Assembly: GCA_955652345.1 (NCBI GenBank)
Contig: CATPBV010000164.1
Location: 1-19,220, forward strand
Length of the DNA: 19,220 nt
Reading direction: 5' to 3'
DNA from: an uncultured Solirubrobacteraceae bacterium
Lineage (GTDB): Bacteria; Actinomycetota; Thermoleophilia; Solirubrobacterales; Solirubrobacteraceae
The notes below the pieces were generated by a model that saw nothing but the letters and a program-made list of their open reading frames with translations, had not been told where the DNA came from and searched no databases. A program made the translations under genes and the position numbers. This document shows, in pieces, positions 6,635 to 15,518 of the stretch (position 1 is the first letter of the stretch; the number at the start of each line of letters is the position of its first letter).

Positions 6635-8013
6635 TCGGGCGGACTGCCGCCCTTGCAGCGGTGCTCGTCGCGATCTTGGCGGTGGTGCTCGTCGTCTCAG
6701 CGGGCGGTGGCTATCAGGTCAAGGCGCTCTTCCAGAACGCAAGCCAGATCGTCACCGGGGACCAGGTCGAGGTCGCGGGCAACAGCGTCGGCACGGTGTC
6801 CAACATCGCGATCACCCCGAGCGGGCTGGCCGAGCTCACGCTCGACATCACCGACCCCAACTACAGCCCGCTGCGAGCGGGAACCGATGCGACGGTACGA
6901 CTCGTCTCGCTGTCGGGGATCGCCAACCGCTACATCGACCTGCGCCTGGGGCCGGGCAACGCTCCACCGATCGCGGATGGCGGCACGATCCGGACCCAGA
7001 ACACCACCAGCGCGGTCGACCTCGACCAGCTGTTCAACACTCTGAACGCCCCGACGCGTCAAGGACTCCAGGCCGTGATCCAGGGATCGGCCTCGGAGTA
7101 CGCCGGCCAGGGGGCCCAGGCGGCACTCGCGTGGCAATACCTGAATCCGGCGATCGCGTCGACCAGCGTCCTGTTCTCGGAGATCAACCGCGACACCTCG
7201 CAGTTCACGCACTTCATCGTGCAGTCGAGCGGGCTCTTGACCACCGCGGCGCAGCGCAGCGCCGATCTCGGCGCGCTCGTGCAGAACCTCGCGACCACCA
7301 CCCAGGCGCTCGCGTCCCAGCGGACGGCGCTCGGTCAGTCGATCCAGCGCCTCCCCGGCTTCATGCGGCTCGCCAACACCACGTTCGTGAACCTGCGCCG
7401 GGCGCTCGATGACATCACCCCGCTGGTCAACGTCTCAAAGCCGGTGGCGCCGAAGCTCCAGCGACTGCTCGCGCAGCTCGAGCCGCTCGCCCTCGACTCC
7501 GTTCCCACCGTCCAGGATCTGGCGAACATCGTCAGCAAGCCGGGACCGGGCAATGATCTGATCGACCTGACCAACCTGGGTGTGCCGCTCGCGGCGGTCA
7601 CGGTCCACTCGGTGCAGGCGAACGGCCAGCTGCGGCCCGGGGCGTTCCCGCAGACGGTTATCGCGCTCAACAACTCGACTCCGGAGCTGGCCGTCGCGCG
7701 GCCGTACGCCGTCGACTTGACGGGCTGGTTCGAGGGCTACACCCACCCCGGGACGATCGACGCAAACGGCAGCTCGAGCCGGATCGCGCCGGTGATCGGC
7801 TTGTTGTCGTCGGTCGCGGGCGCCCAGGTCCCGATTCCGCCGGGGCTGGCGGGATTCCTGTTCTCGTTCCTGGGGACGGGGGTGCCTGGAGGCAAGCCGC
7901 TCATCACCACCGGTCAGGGCGACCGGTGCCCAGGCTCGATGGAGCGCGGCGCCGCCTATCAGCCTTATTCGGGCTACCCCTGCACCCTGAGCCAGGTGCC
8001 GACCGGGTCATGA
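6616..8013 (+). CDS. MCE-family lipid-binding protein 1 (MceA position)
   Basis: This 465-residue protein has one N-terminal membrane anchor (about residues 9-28) and an MCE domain at about 33-112, with typical strands VKALFQNASQIVTGDQVEVAGNSVGTV and ANRYIDLRLGP (segments at about 35-61 and 103-113). A long Ala/Gln/Leu-rich helical region follows. MCE proteins form hexameric rings or tunnels that carry lipids or sterols across the envelope for an ABC transporter. The start is GTG at 6616, just after an in-frame stop (6604-6606), so no longer version is possible. Its ribosome binding site is poorly spaced. It is the first of six coupled MCE genes, and its stop overlaps the next ATG (8010-8013). 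Confidence 0.88.
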   Translation: MRSSTVIGRTAALAAVLVAILAVVLVVSAGGGYQVKALFQNASQIVTGDQVEVAGNSVGTVSNIAITPSGLAELTLDITDPNYSPLRAGTDATVRLVSLSGIANRYIDLRLGPGNAPPIADGGTIRTQNTTSAVDLDQLFNTLNAPTRQGLQAVIQGSASEYAGQGAQAALAWQYLNPAIASTSVLFSEINRDTSQFTHFIVQSSGLLTTAAQRSADLGALVQNLATTTQALASQRTALGQSIQRLPGFMRLANTTFVNLRRALDDITPLVNVSKPVAPKLQRLLAQLEPLALDSVPTVQDLANIVSKPGPGNDLIDLTNLGVPLAAVTVHSVQANGQLRPGAFPQTVIALNNSTPELAVARPYAVDLTGWFEGYTHPGTIDANGSSSRIAPVIGLLSSVAGAQVPIPPGLAGFLFSFLGTGVPGGKPLITTGQGDRCPGSMERGAAYQPYSGYPCTLSQVPTGS

Positions 8014-9638
8014 AGCGGGCGCTCGCGAGTGCAGCGGTCGTGATCGCCGTCGCGGCGTTCCTGGTGATCGCCGGCGGAGCCTCGAACGGAACCGCGGCGG
8101 GGACGTACAGGATCGAGCTCGACAATGCGTTCGGCCTCGTCCCCGGAGCCACCTTCAAGGTGGCGGGGGTGCCCGCCGGGACGATCTCCTCGCTCGGGCT
8201 CGATCAGCGGACGCTGCACGCGGTCGTGACGATCCAGGTCACCCAGCCCGGTCTCGGGCAGTTCCACAGCGACGCCTTCTGCCAGTCGCGGCCGCAGTCG
8301 CTGATCGGCGAGTACTTCCTCGACTGCCAGCCGGGCCAGTCCGGCCCGGTGCTGAAGGCGGGCGCCACGATTCCGGTCACCCACACGCAGTCGACGATCC
8401 CCGCGGACCTGCTCCAGAACGTGCTGCGGATGCCCTATCGGGAGCGCCTGACCCTGATCATCAACGAGCTCGGCGCGGCCGTCGCAGGGCGATCGGGTGA
8501 TCTCGCGGCGGCGCTCCGTCGCGCCGTCCCGGCCCTGACCGAGACCGACAACGTGCTGAACATCCTGGCGAACGACTCAAAGACGCTCCAGCAGCTGACC
8601 GTCAACTCGGACGCAGTGGTCGGGGCGCTCGCCAACAACAGCGTGCTGGTGCAGCGGTTCATCACCGAGGCGAACAACGCCGCGACCGAGACCGCCACGC
8701 AGCAAGGGAACCTGCGCACCACGCTCGCGGAGCTGCCCGGATTCCTCGAGCAACTCCGGCCCGCGTTGGCGAAGCTCGATTCCGCGACCACCGCCAACCA
8801 ACCGGTGCTCGTCAACCTGAATGCGTCCGCGACGCAGCTGAACCGGCTGCTGGTCGATCTGCCGCCGTTCTCCCACTCGGCGCTGCCGGCGCTCCGGTCG
8901 CTGGGGCAGGCGTCCGTCACGGGCCGTCGGGCGGTGATCGCGGCCAGATCGACGGTGGCAGATCTCAACCAGTTCGCGAAGCCCGCTCCGGAGCTCGCTC
9001 AGAACCTGGCGATCGTCGGGCAGGACCTGGACAACCGCAGCCGGGCGGTCGAGGCCGACAGCCGAAGCCCTCAAGGCAAGGGCTTCACCGGGCTCGAGGC
9101 GCTATTGCAGTACGCGTTCAACCAGCCGCTTGCGATCAACACGTTCGGGCAGTTCGGCCATCTGCTCGCGGTGGACGCGTTCCTCGACCCGCGATGCGCG
9201 CCGTACGCCACGCCGGCAACGATCGCGATGAGCCTCGCGAAGTACGGCCCGAGCTACCGCCAGTGCTACTCGTGGCTGGGGCCGAACCAGCCGGGCGTCA
9301 ACGTAACCGATCCGTCCAATCCGCGGGCCTGCGTGCCGGATCCTGGAGGCGCTCCCCCCGGAGAGCAGGGCCCGCCGGTCAATGCATGCAAGCTGAGCGC
9401 CAGCGCAGCCGCGGTCTCGAACCTGTCCGCCGCCACGAGCACGGGTGGAGTCCCTGCCGGCGGCGCCCGCTACGCGGCGTCGAGCAGCGCGCCGGCATCG
9501 ACCGTCCCTGGCACTGGGGGCTCGTCCTCAGGCCAGACTGGGTCGGCGTTGCCGAGCGCCGGCTCTGCGGGCGCCGGCTCTGCGGGCTCGATCCCGGGCC
9601 AGGCCCGCCAGCTCCTCAACTACCTGCTCGCACCATGA
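8010..9638 (+). CDS. MCE-family lipid-binding protein 2 (MceB position)
   Basis: The ATG at 8010 overlaps the preceding stop (ATGA) and is followed directly by a hydrophobic anchor (about 3-23), so it is preferred over an upstream out-of-frame-overlapping start. The product has 542 residues. The MCE domain lies at about 32-110 (YRIELDNAFGLVPGATFKVAG; SLIGEYFLDC), with Cys91 and Cys106 that could form a disulfide outside the membrane. A helical region runs to about 360, followed by a Cys-containing segment (RCAPY, YRQCYSW, RACVPD, NACKLS) and a low-complexity Ser/Ala/Gly tail that includes an exact 15-bp tandem duplication (9556-9585). It acts as a subunit of the envelope lipid conduit. Confidence 0.87.
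   Translation: MKRALASAAVVIAVAAFLVIAGGASNGTAAGTYRIELDNAFGLVPGATFKVAGVPAGTISSLGLDQRTLHAVVTIQVTQPGLGQFHSDAFCQSRPQSLIGEYFLDCQPGQSGPVLKAGATIPVTHTQSTIPADLLQNVLRMPYRERLTLIINELGAAVAGRSGDLAAALRRAVPALTETDNVLNILANDSKTLQQLTVNSDAVVGALANNSVLVQRFITEANNAATETATQQGNLRTTLAELPGFLEQLRPALAKLDSATTANQPVLVNLNASATQLNRLLVDLPPFSHSALPALRSLGQASVTGRRAVIAARSTVADLNQFAKPAPELAQNLAIVGQDLDNRSRAVEADSRSPQGKGFTGLEALLQYAFNQPLAINTFGQFGHLLAVDAFLDPRCAPYATPATIAMSLAKYGPSYRQCYSWLGPNQPGVNVTDPSNPRACVPDPGGAPPGEQGPPVNACKLSASAAAVSNLSAATSTGGVPAGGARYAASSSAPASTVPGTGGSSSGQTGSALPSAGSAGAGSAGSIPGQARQLLNYLLAP
9556..9585 (+). repeat. Two exact 15-bp tandem copies in the MCE protein 2 tail
   Basis: GCGCCGGCTCTGCGG occurs twice head to tail and adds an in-frame five-residue Ala-Gly-Ser-Ala-Gly repeat to the flexible C-terminal tail. 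It looks like a recent slippage or duplication event and is likely to vary in length between strains. Confidence 0.85.
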
Positions 9639-11155
9639 GACGCTCCCAGCTGCCCGCGTTCGCGAACCCCGTCCTGATCGGTGCGGTCACGGTGCTTGCG
9701 GTCCTGGTCGCCGTGTTCCTCGCCTACAACGCCAACCAGGGGCTGCCATTCGTCCCCACCCAGACGCTGAACGTCGACGTCGCCAACGCCTCGAGTCTCG
9801 TCGTCGGCAACGACGTGCGGGAAGGCGGCTTCCGGATCGGCTTGGTGTCGGGGATGCGCCCCATCGACCTCCCGAACGGACAGGTCGGCGCCCGGCTGAC
9901 GCTCGAGCTCAACCAGTCGAACGGGACGGTGCCGACTGATTCGACCGTTTCGATCAGACCGCTTTCGATCCTCGGGCTCAAGTACGTCGATCTGCACAAG
10001 GGAATCTCGAGGCACGACTACAGCGATGGAGGAACCGTGCCGGTCGCGCAGACGAGTGTGCCTGTTCAGCTCGACGAGATCTTCAGCACGTTCAATCCGC
10101 CCACGCGTACGGCCGTCCAGCAATCGCTGGTAGGCATCGGCGACACGCTGGCGGGGCGGGGTTCGGACCTGAACGACACGATCGCGCTGCTTCCGAGGCT
10201 GTTCGGTCATCTCACTCCCGTGGCGCGCGATCTTGCGAAGCCGAGCACGGGACTCAGCCGCTTCTTCGTCTCGCTGAACGCGTTCATGGGTGCGGTGGCC
10301 CCCGTGGCGAACGTGAACGCTCGCCTGTTCGGCGAGGCGGCAACGACGTTCGCGGCGATCTCGAGAGACCCGAACGCGCTCGAGTCGACGATCGCCGAGT
10401 CGCCGGCCACCCTGTCTGTCTCGACTCGTTCGCTGGCGATCCAGCAGCCGTTCCTCGTGGACCTGACCACTCTCGGACAGAACCTGACGCCCGCGACGGC
10501 GTCACTCGCGGCCGCTCTCCCGCAGCTCAACCCGGCAATCGAGGCGGGCACGAGGACGCTGGTCCGCACGCCGGTGCTGAACGCCAACCTGCAGCAGGTT
10601 TTCAACGCGCTCGAGCAGCTCGCGAAAGCACCCGGAACGAACATCGCCGTGAATGCTCTGACCTCCACGGCCACCACGCTCAATCCGATGGTTCGCTACC
10701 TCGGCCCCTACCAGACGGTGTGCAACTACTGGAACTACTGGTGGACGTTCCTGGCGGAGCACATCTCGGCTCACACCAACTATGGATTCGCGCAGAGAGC
10801 GCTGCTGAACGTCGACCAGTTTGGCGTCGCGCCGTACAACCAGCCGTACACGGTCGGCACCGCCGGCGCTGCGGCGCCGGCCGGAACAGGTGGGGGCCCC
10901 GAGTACCTGCATGCCCAGGTGTACGGCGCGGCGGTCGACAACCAGGGCAACGCCGACTGCGAGACCGGACAGCGTGGCTGGCCGAGGAAGCTCAACTTCT
11001 TCGATCCCCTCGGGCGCCTTCTCGCGACCGATCAGCACACCCCCGGCAACCAGGGCCCGACCTTCCACGGACGCGCCCACGTCCCGGCCGGTGAGACGTT
11101 CAGCCGCAACCCGTCGACCGGCCCGCAAACCGCCTACACGCCAGGCAACCCATGA
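9635..11155 (+). CDS. MCE-family lipid-binding protein 3 (MceC position)
   Basis: The start is the ATG at 9635 within the previous stop (ATGA). The 506-residue product has an N-terminal membrane anchor at about 12-31 and an MCE domain at about 42-123 (LNVDVANASSLVVGNDVR; SILGLKYVDLHKG). An alpha-helical tunnel-forming region follows. The C-terminal part has an aromatic-rich CNYWNYWWTFLAEHIS motif (from about 365) and a second Cys (NADCETGQRGWP), which suggests a folded, perhaps disulfide-bonded cap rather than a simple tail. It belongs to the six-gene coupled operon. Confidence 0.87.
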   Translation: MRRSQLPAFANPVLIGAVTVLAVLVAVFLAYNANQGLPFVPTQTLNVDVANASSLVVGNDVREGGFRIGLVSGMRPIDLPNGQVGARLTLELNQSNGTVPTDSTVSIRPLSILGLKYVDLHKGISRHDYSDGGTVPVAQTSVPVQLDEIFSTFNPPTRTAVQQSLVGIGDTLAGRGSDLNDTIALLPRLFGHLTPVARDLAKPSTGLSRFFVSLNAFMGAVAPVANVNARLFGEAATTFAAISRDPNALESTIAESPATLSVSTRSLAIQQPFLVDLTTLGQNLTPATASLAAALPQLNPAIEAGTRTLVRTPVLNANLQQVFNALEQLAKAPGTNIAVNALTSTATTLNPMVRYLGPYQTVCNYWNYWWTFLAEHISAHTNYGFAQRALLNVDQFGVAPYNQPYTVGTAGAAAPAGTGGGPEYLHAQVYGAAVDNQGNADCETGQRGWPRKLNFFDPLGRLLATDQHTPGNQGPTFHGRAHVPAGETFSRNPSTGPQTAYTPGNP

Positions 11156-12705
11156 CGCCGAAGCCCGGTCGCCGCACTCCGATGAGGCCGTTCACGGCCG
11201 GGGTGATCGGCATCGTCCTGCTCGTCGTGTTCGCCTACCTCGGCTTCACCAAGTTCGCCAACCCGTTCGCCAGCAACTTCACGGTCCACGCGATCTTCTC
11301 GAACGCCAACCAGCTCCGACCTGGGTCGCTGGTACGGATCGCCGGGGTCAACGTTGGCAGCGTGCAGAGCGTCAGTCCGGTGACGAGCTGCAACTCGGTC
11401 GGTTCCGGACAGACCGGATGCTCGGCGGCGGACGTGGCGATGACGATCGACCAGAGTGGTCTCCCGCTGCATAAGGACGCCACGTTCGCGATCCGGCCGC
11501 GGATCTTCCTCGAGGGCAACTTCTTCGTTGACGTCCGTCCGGGATCGCCCGAGGCGCCGACCGTTTCCGACAACTGGACGTTCCCGATCCAGCAGGGCGT
11601 CGAACCGGTGCAGCTCGACCAGGTGCTGACCTCGCTCCAGGGAGACACCCGCCGCAACCTCCAGATACTCCTGCAGCAGTACGGGAAGGCGGTCAATCAG
11701 GGCGGGAGTGCGTATAACGCCTCGATCCAATACTGGCTGCCGGCGTACCAGTACTCAGCGATCGTCGCGCACGACCTGCTCGGGATCCAGCCGCACGACC
11801 TCTCGAGAGCCCTGTACGAGACCGGGACTGTCGCCGCCTCGCTGAACGCCAATCCGCAGGCTCTTCAGAGCCTGATCACCGACTTCAACACGACCGCCGG
11901 GGCATTCGCCCGGCAGAACGTCGCGCTCAGCCAGGCCGTCGCCGAGTTGCCCCGGACGCTGGCGGCCGCGATCCCGGCCTTCAACGCGCTGAACGCCGCT
12001 TTCCCGCCGTTGCGGGCGCTCGCGCGGACGCTCGTCCCCGGTGTCAAGTCGACCGGGCCGACGATCGACGCAAGCCTGCCGTTCATCACCCAGCTGCGCC
12101 TGCTCGTGCAGCCATCCGAGCTGCGCGGGCTGACCGCCGATCTGGCCGTCGCGATCCCGGCCCTCGCGCAGCTTACGCAGAAGTCGATCCCGCTGATGCG
12201 AAACGGCGTGCGCCCACTGTCGAGCTGCGTCGCGAACGTCATCTACCCGTGGTCGCAGCTGACGCTGAACGACCCGCACTTCAACGCGTCCAACGGGTTC
12301 CCGCCGCATCCGGTGTACGTCGAGGCCGTCGACTTCCTCCCGGGCCTCGCCGGGGAGTCGCGCAACCTCGATGCGAACGGCCCGTACATCAGGATCTTCG
12401 GGGCACTCGGCAGCGCCGAGACGACGTCGCTGGCATCCGGCCTGGTCGGCGGTGCGACCGAGCCGATCCTCGGCGAGCAGCCGCCGCTTCCGCCCGGCGA
12501 CAAGAACCCGCCGCTCCAGCCGGGGGTGCCGTGCGAGACCCAGCCCGCCATCACGAGCCTCGCGAGCGCGACCAGCCCTGCCCCGCCTGCGCTCACACCT
12601 CTGAGCACGTTCGCTGGGCTCTCGCCCGCGGTGGCGAGCTCCTCCGGGCACCGGATCGGGAAGGTCGCTTCCACCCACCACAAGACATCGCGGAGATCGG
12701 GATGA
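11152..12705 (+). CDS. MCE-family lipid-binding protein 4 (MceD position)
   Basis: The ATG at 11152 overlaps the previous stop; a second in-frame Met at residue 11 is a possible alternative. The product has 517 residues with a membrane anchor at about 14-32 and an MCE domain at about 42-132 (FTVHAIFSNANQLRPGSLVRIAG is the first conserved block). An insertion in the domain carries Cys80 and Cys90. A helical stretch follows, and from about 440 there is a Pro/Ser/Thr-rich, basic C-terminal tail ending KTSRRSG. That tail distinguishes it from its neighbours and may run in the periplasm or cell wall. It is a subunit of the same predicted lipid-binding assembly. Confidence 0.87.
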   Translation: MTPKPGRRTPMRPFTAGVIGIVLLVVFAYLGFTKFANPFASNFTVHAIFSNANQLRPGSLVRIAGVNVGSVQSVSPVTSCNSVGSGQTGCSAADVAMTIDQSGLPLHKDATFAIRPRIFLEGNFFVDVRPGSPEAPTVSDNWTFPIQQGVEPVQLDQVLTSLQGDTRRNLQILLQQYGKAVNQGGSAYNASIQYWLPAYQYSAIVAHDLLGIQPHDLSRALYETGTVAASLNANPQALQSLITDFNTTAGAFARQNVALSQAVAELPRTLAAAIPAFNALNAAFPPLRALARTLVPGVKSTGPTIDASLPFITQLRLLVQPSELRGLTADLAVAIPALAQLTQKSIPLMRNGVRPLSSCVANVIYPWSQLTLNDPHFNASNGFPPHPVYVEAVDFLPGLAGESRNLDANGPYIRIFGALGSAETTSLASGLVGGATEPILGEQPPLPPGDKNPPLQPGVPCETQPAITSLASATSPAPPALTPLSTFAGLSPAVASSSGHRIGKVASTHHKTSRRSG

Positions 12706-13997
12706 AGCGCGCGATCAAGAACCACCTCGCAGATTTCGCCGCGATCATCGTGCTGCTCTTGCTGTCGGCCGCGGTCGCGGGCTACATCCTGAATCACGAG
12801 CGGCTTCGCTTCCCGTTCTTCCAGTCGGCTCAATTCACGATGAACGCGGCCTTCTCGACCGCCCAGGCGGTGACCCCCGGTCAAGGTCAGTCGGTCCGTG
12901 TGTCGGGTGTCCAGATTGGCTCGATCAGCGGGGTCACCCTCCGCAACGGCATCGCGGTCGTGCAGATGCAGATCGACCAGCAGTACAAGCACCTGATCCG
13001 CGCGGATGCGACTGCGGTGCTGCGGCCGCGAACCGGGCTCCAGGACATGTTCATCGAGCTCGACCCGGGCTCGCGGAGCGCGCCGGTCGCACAGCCCGGG
13101 TTCACGATTCCGATCAACAACACCCTGCCCGCCGTCAACCTCGACGAGATCCTCTCCTCGCTCGACGCCGACACCCGCGCATACCTGAATCTGCTCGTCA
13201 ACGGCGCCGGCCAGGGCTTGAAAGGCAACGGCGGTAGCGAGCTCGCCCAGGTTCTCCAGCGCTTCGAGCCGACGCACCGTGACCTCGCGCGGCTGAACAG
13301 GGCGGTCGCGGCGCGGGGCTCGAACCTGAGGCGGTTCGTCAACTCATTGCGGCGCCTGAATGACGCGCTGGTCGTCAAGCAGGCGGAGCTCGCGCAGCTG
13401 GTGGTGTCGAGCTCGCAGGTGTTCAGGGCATTCGCCTCCGAGGACCAGGCCGTAAGCCGTGCCGTCGCGGATCTGCCCGGCACGCTCACTCAGACAACTG
13501 CCACGCTCATCAAGGTCCAGGCGTTCGCGCAGCAGCTCGGACCGACCGCGCTGCATCTGATCCCGGCGGCGCAGTCGCTCCCCGCCGCCAATGCGGCGAT
13601 CTCCGCGCTCGCGGTCCCCAGTGCGCCGATCGTGCAGAACCAGATCCGGCCGTTTGTGATCGCCGCCCGTCCGCTCGTTCGGAACCTACGCCCGGCGGCC
13701 GTGAACCTCGCCGCCGCCACGCCCAACCTGTCGAAGACGTTTGTGGTCCTGAACCACCTCGCCAACATGCTCGGCTTCTCCCCGGGCGGGGGACAGCACG
13801 GCTACCTGTGGTGGCTCGCGTGGCTCGATCACAACGCTCGGACGCTGTTCTCGATCCAGGACGCCAACGGCGTCTTCCGGCCGCTGTTCCTGCAGGCGAG
13901 CTGCACCAGCTACGCGACGCTTCTCCAGCTCAACTCGGCCTCCGCACTGGTTCTTGCCCGGAACCCCACGCTCAAGGCTCTCTGCCACCTGCCCTGA
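12702..13997 (+). CDS. MCE-family lipid-binding protein 5 (MceE position)
   Basis: The ATG at 12702 lies in an ATGA overlap and is followed by the membrane anchor (about 11-30), so the much longer open frame upstream is not used. At 431 residues it is the shortest of the six. The MCE domain lies at about 44-124 (MNAAFSTAQAVTPGQGQSVR; GLQDMFIELDPG). A helical region follows, and it ends in a compact C-terminus with two Cys (ASCTSY and ALCHLP). In mycobacterial mce operons the fifth protein is often a lipoprotein, but no lipobox Cys is visible here. It is coupled to both neighbours. Confidence 0.87.
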   Translation: MKRAIKNHLADFAAIIVLLLLSAAVAGYILNHERLRFPFFQSAQFTMNAAFSTAQAVTPGQGQSVRVSGVQIGSISGVTLRNGIAVVQMQIDQQYKHLIRADATAVLRPRTGLQDMFIELDPGSRSAPVAQPGFTIPINNTLPAVNLDEILSSLDADTRAYLNLLVNGAGQGLKGNGGSELAQVLQRFEPTHRDLARLNRAVAARGSNLRRFVNSLRRLNDALVVKQAELAQLVVSSSQVFRAFASEDQAVSRAVADLPGTLTQTTATLIKVQAFAQQLGPTALHLIPAAQSLPAANAAISALAVPSAPIVQNQIRPFVIAARPLVRNLRPAAVNLAAATPNLSKTFVVLNHLANMLGFSPGGGQHGYLWWLAWLDHNARTLFSIQDANGVFRPLFLQASCTSYATLLQLNSASALVLARNPTLKALCHLP

Positions 13998-15496
13998 TGG
14001 AGACCGGCTCACCACCCATCACACGGATCGCGACGATGGTGCTGTTCGCGCTCTCGTGCGTCGGGCTGCTGCTGTTCCTGTGGCTGTCGTTCGGAGGCAC
14101 GATCCCGTTCACCGCCCGCGGCTACGAGTTCAGGGTCTCGTTCCCGAACGCCCAGGAGCTGGCCACCCAGGCGGACGTGCGGATCGCGGGAGTGTCGGTC
14201 GGCAAGGTCGTCTCGAAGCAGCTCGACCCCCACGGCAACAGGACGATCGCGACGATCGAGATGGACAACCAGTTCGCACCGGTCCATCAGGACGCGCGCG
14301 CGATCTTGCGCGAGAAGACGATCCTGGGGGAGACCTACGTGGAGCTGACGTCCGGCTCGCCACACACTCGGGCGGTGCCGGACGGCGGCCTGCTCGGCCG
14401 TGGCCAGGTGCAGCCGGCGGTACAGCTCGACCAGATCTTCAACGCCTTCGATCCCACCACCAGGCGCGCGTTCCAGGTCTGGCAACAGGAGCTCGCCCGG
14501 GCGCTCCGGGGCAACGACCAGAACTTGAACAACGTCCTCGGGAACCTGCCGCATTTCGCCGCGGACGCGACCGACATCGTCCAAGTGCTCGATATTCAGC
14601 GCGCGGCGCTGGTGAACCTTGTGGCCAACGGCGGCACGGTATTCGGGGCGCTCAGCCACAGCCAGGCGGCGCTTCGCAACCTCATCACGAGCGCCGAGAC
14701 AACATTCGCGACGACTGCGGCCAACAATCAGGCGCTGGCCGACACGTTCCACGTGTTTCCCACATTCCTGGTGGAGACCAGGAACACGATGGCGCGGCTA
14801 CAGACCTTTGCCCTGAATACGGACCCACTGATCAGGGCGCTCGTGCCGGTCGCTCAGCAGCTGGGCCCGACGCTCCACGCCGTCCAGCTGCTCTCGCCTG
14901 ACCTGCACAGGCTGTTCGTGAAGCTCGGGCCGCTGATCACCGCGTCGAAGACCGGGCTACCGGCGATCCGCGACGTACTGCTCGGGGCGAAGCCGCTGCT
15001 GGGCGCCCTCGGCCCGTTCCTCGAACAGCTGAACCCGATCCTCGGATGGCTGTCGCTTCACCAGCAGCTGATCTCGGACTTCATCTCCAACGGCGCGTCC
15101 GGGATCGCCGGCAAGACGACGTCGTTCGGAGGCACAGGAGTCAATTGCGTCGGCGTCCCCTGCGGCCACTACCTCCGCCAGTTCGGTCCAACCGGCACGG
15201 AGACACTGACGCTCTACCAGAGCGCGCGCGACGCGAACGCCCGCGGCAACACCTACCCGCCGCCGCTGTGGCTGGCCGATCCGCGCGCGTTCTCGGCGGG
15301 GGGCAAATACCCGGACAACTTCGCGCTCCCGTCCTGGGACTGCAAGAACACCGGTGCTCCCGGCGACGGTTCGAAGCCGGTTACAGGTACCGGTACCGCG
15401 GCCATCCAGGCGTGCTGGGTGGCTCCTCTGCTGCCGGGCGCGCCCGGGCGCTACAGGATCCCGCAGATACTCCAGGCCACTTACTCGAGCAAGTAG
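13997..15496 (+). CDS. MCE-family lipid-binding protein 6 (MceF position)
   Basis: The start ATG shares one base with the preceding stop (TGATG, 13995-13999). The 499-residue product has a membrane anchor at about 11-31 and an MCE domain at about 41-121 (FRVSFPNAQELATQADVRIAG; ILGETYVELTSG blocks). A long helical region follows, then a C-terminal part with four Cys (NCVGVPCGHY, WDCKNTG, QACWVAP) that could form two disulfides. It is the last gene of the MCE operon; only 22 bp separate it from the stop of the convergent HxlR-type gene. No obvious terminator fits in that gap. Confidence 0.87.
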   Translation: METGSPPITRIATMVLFALSCVGLLLFLWLSFGGTIPFTARGYEFRVSFPNAQELATQADVRIAGVSVGKVVSKQLDPHGNRTIATIEMDNQFAPVHQDARAILREKTILGETYVELTSGSPHTRAVPDGGLLGRGQVQPAVQLDQIFNAFDPTTRRAFQVWQQELARALRGNDQNLNNVLGNLPHFAADATDIVQVLDIQRAALVNLVANGGTVFGALSHSQAALRNLITSAETTFATTAANNQALADTFHVFPTFLVETRNTMARLQTFALNTDPLIRALVPVAQQLGPTLHAVQLLSPDLHRLFVKLGPLITASKTGLPAIRDVLLGAKPLLGALGPFLEQLNPILGWLSLHQQLISDFISNGASGIAGKTTSFGGTGVNCVGVPCGHYLRQFGPTGTETLTLYQSARDANARGNTYPPPLWLADPRAFSAGGKYPDNFALPSWDCKNTGAPGDGSKPVTGTGTAAIQACWVAPLLPGAPGRYRIPQILQATYSSK

Positions 15497-15518
15497 TCGC
15501 GGCGTTCAGGGATGACGG

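Noticed and set aside
13997..14060. Possible lipobox (FALSC) in MCE protein 6
   Set aside because: The -3 position is Ala rather than Leu/Val/Ile, and the Cys lies in the middle of a continuous membrane anchor.
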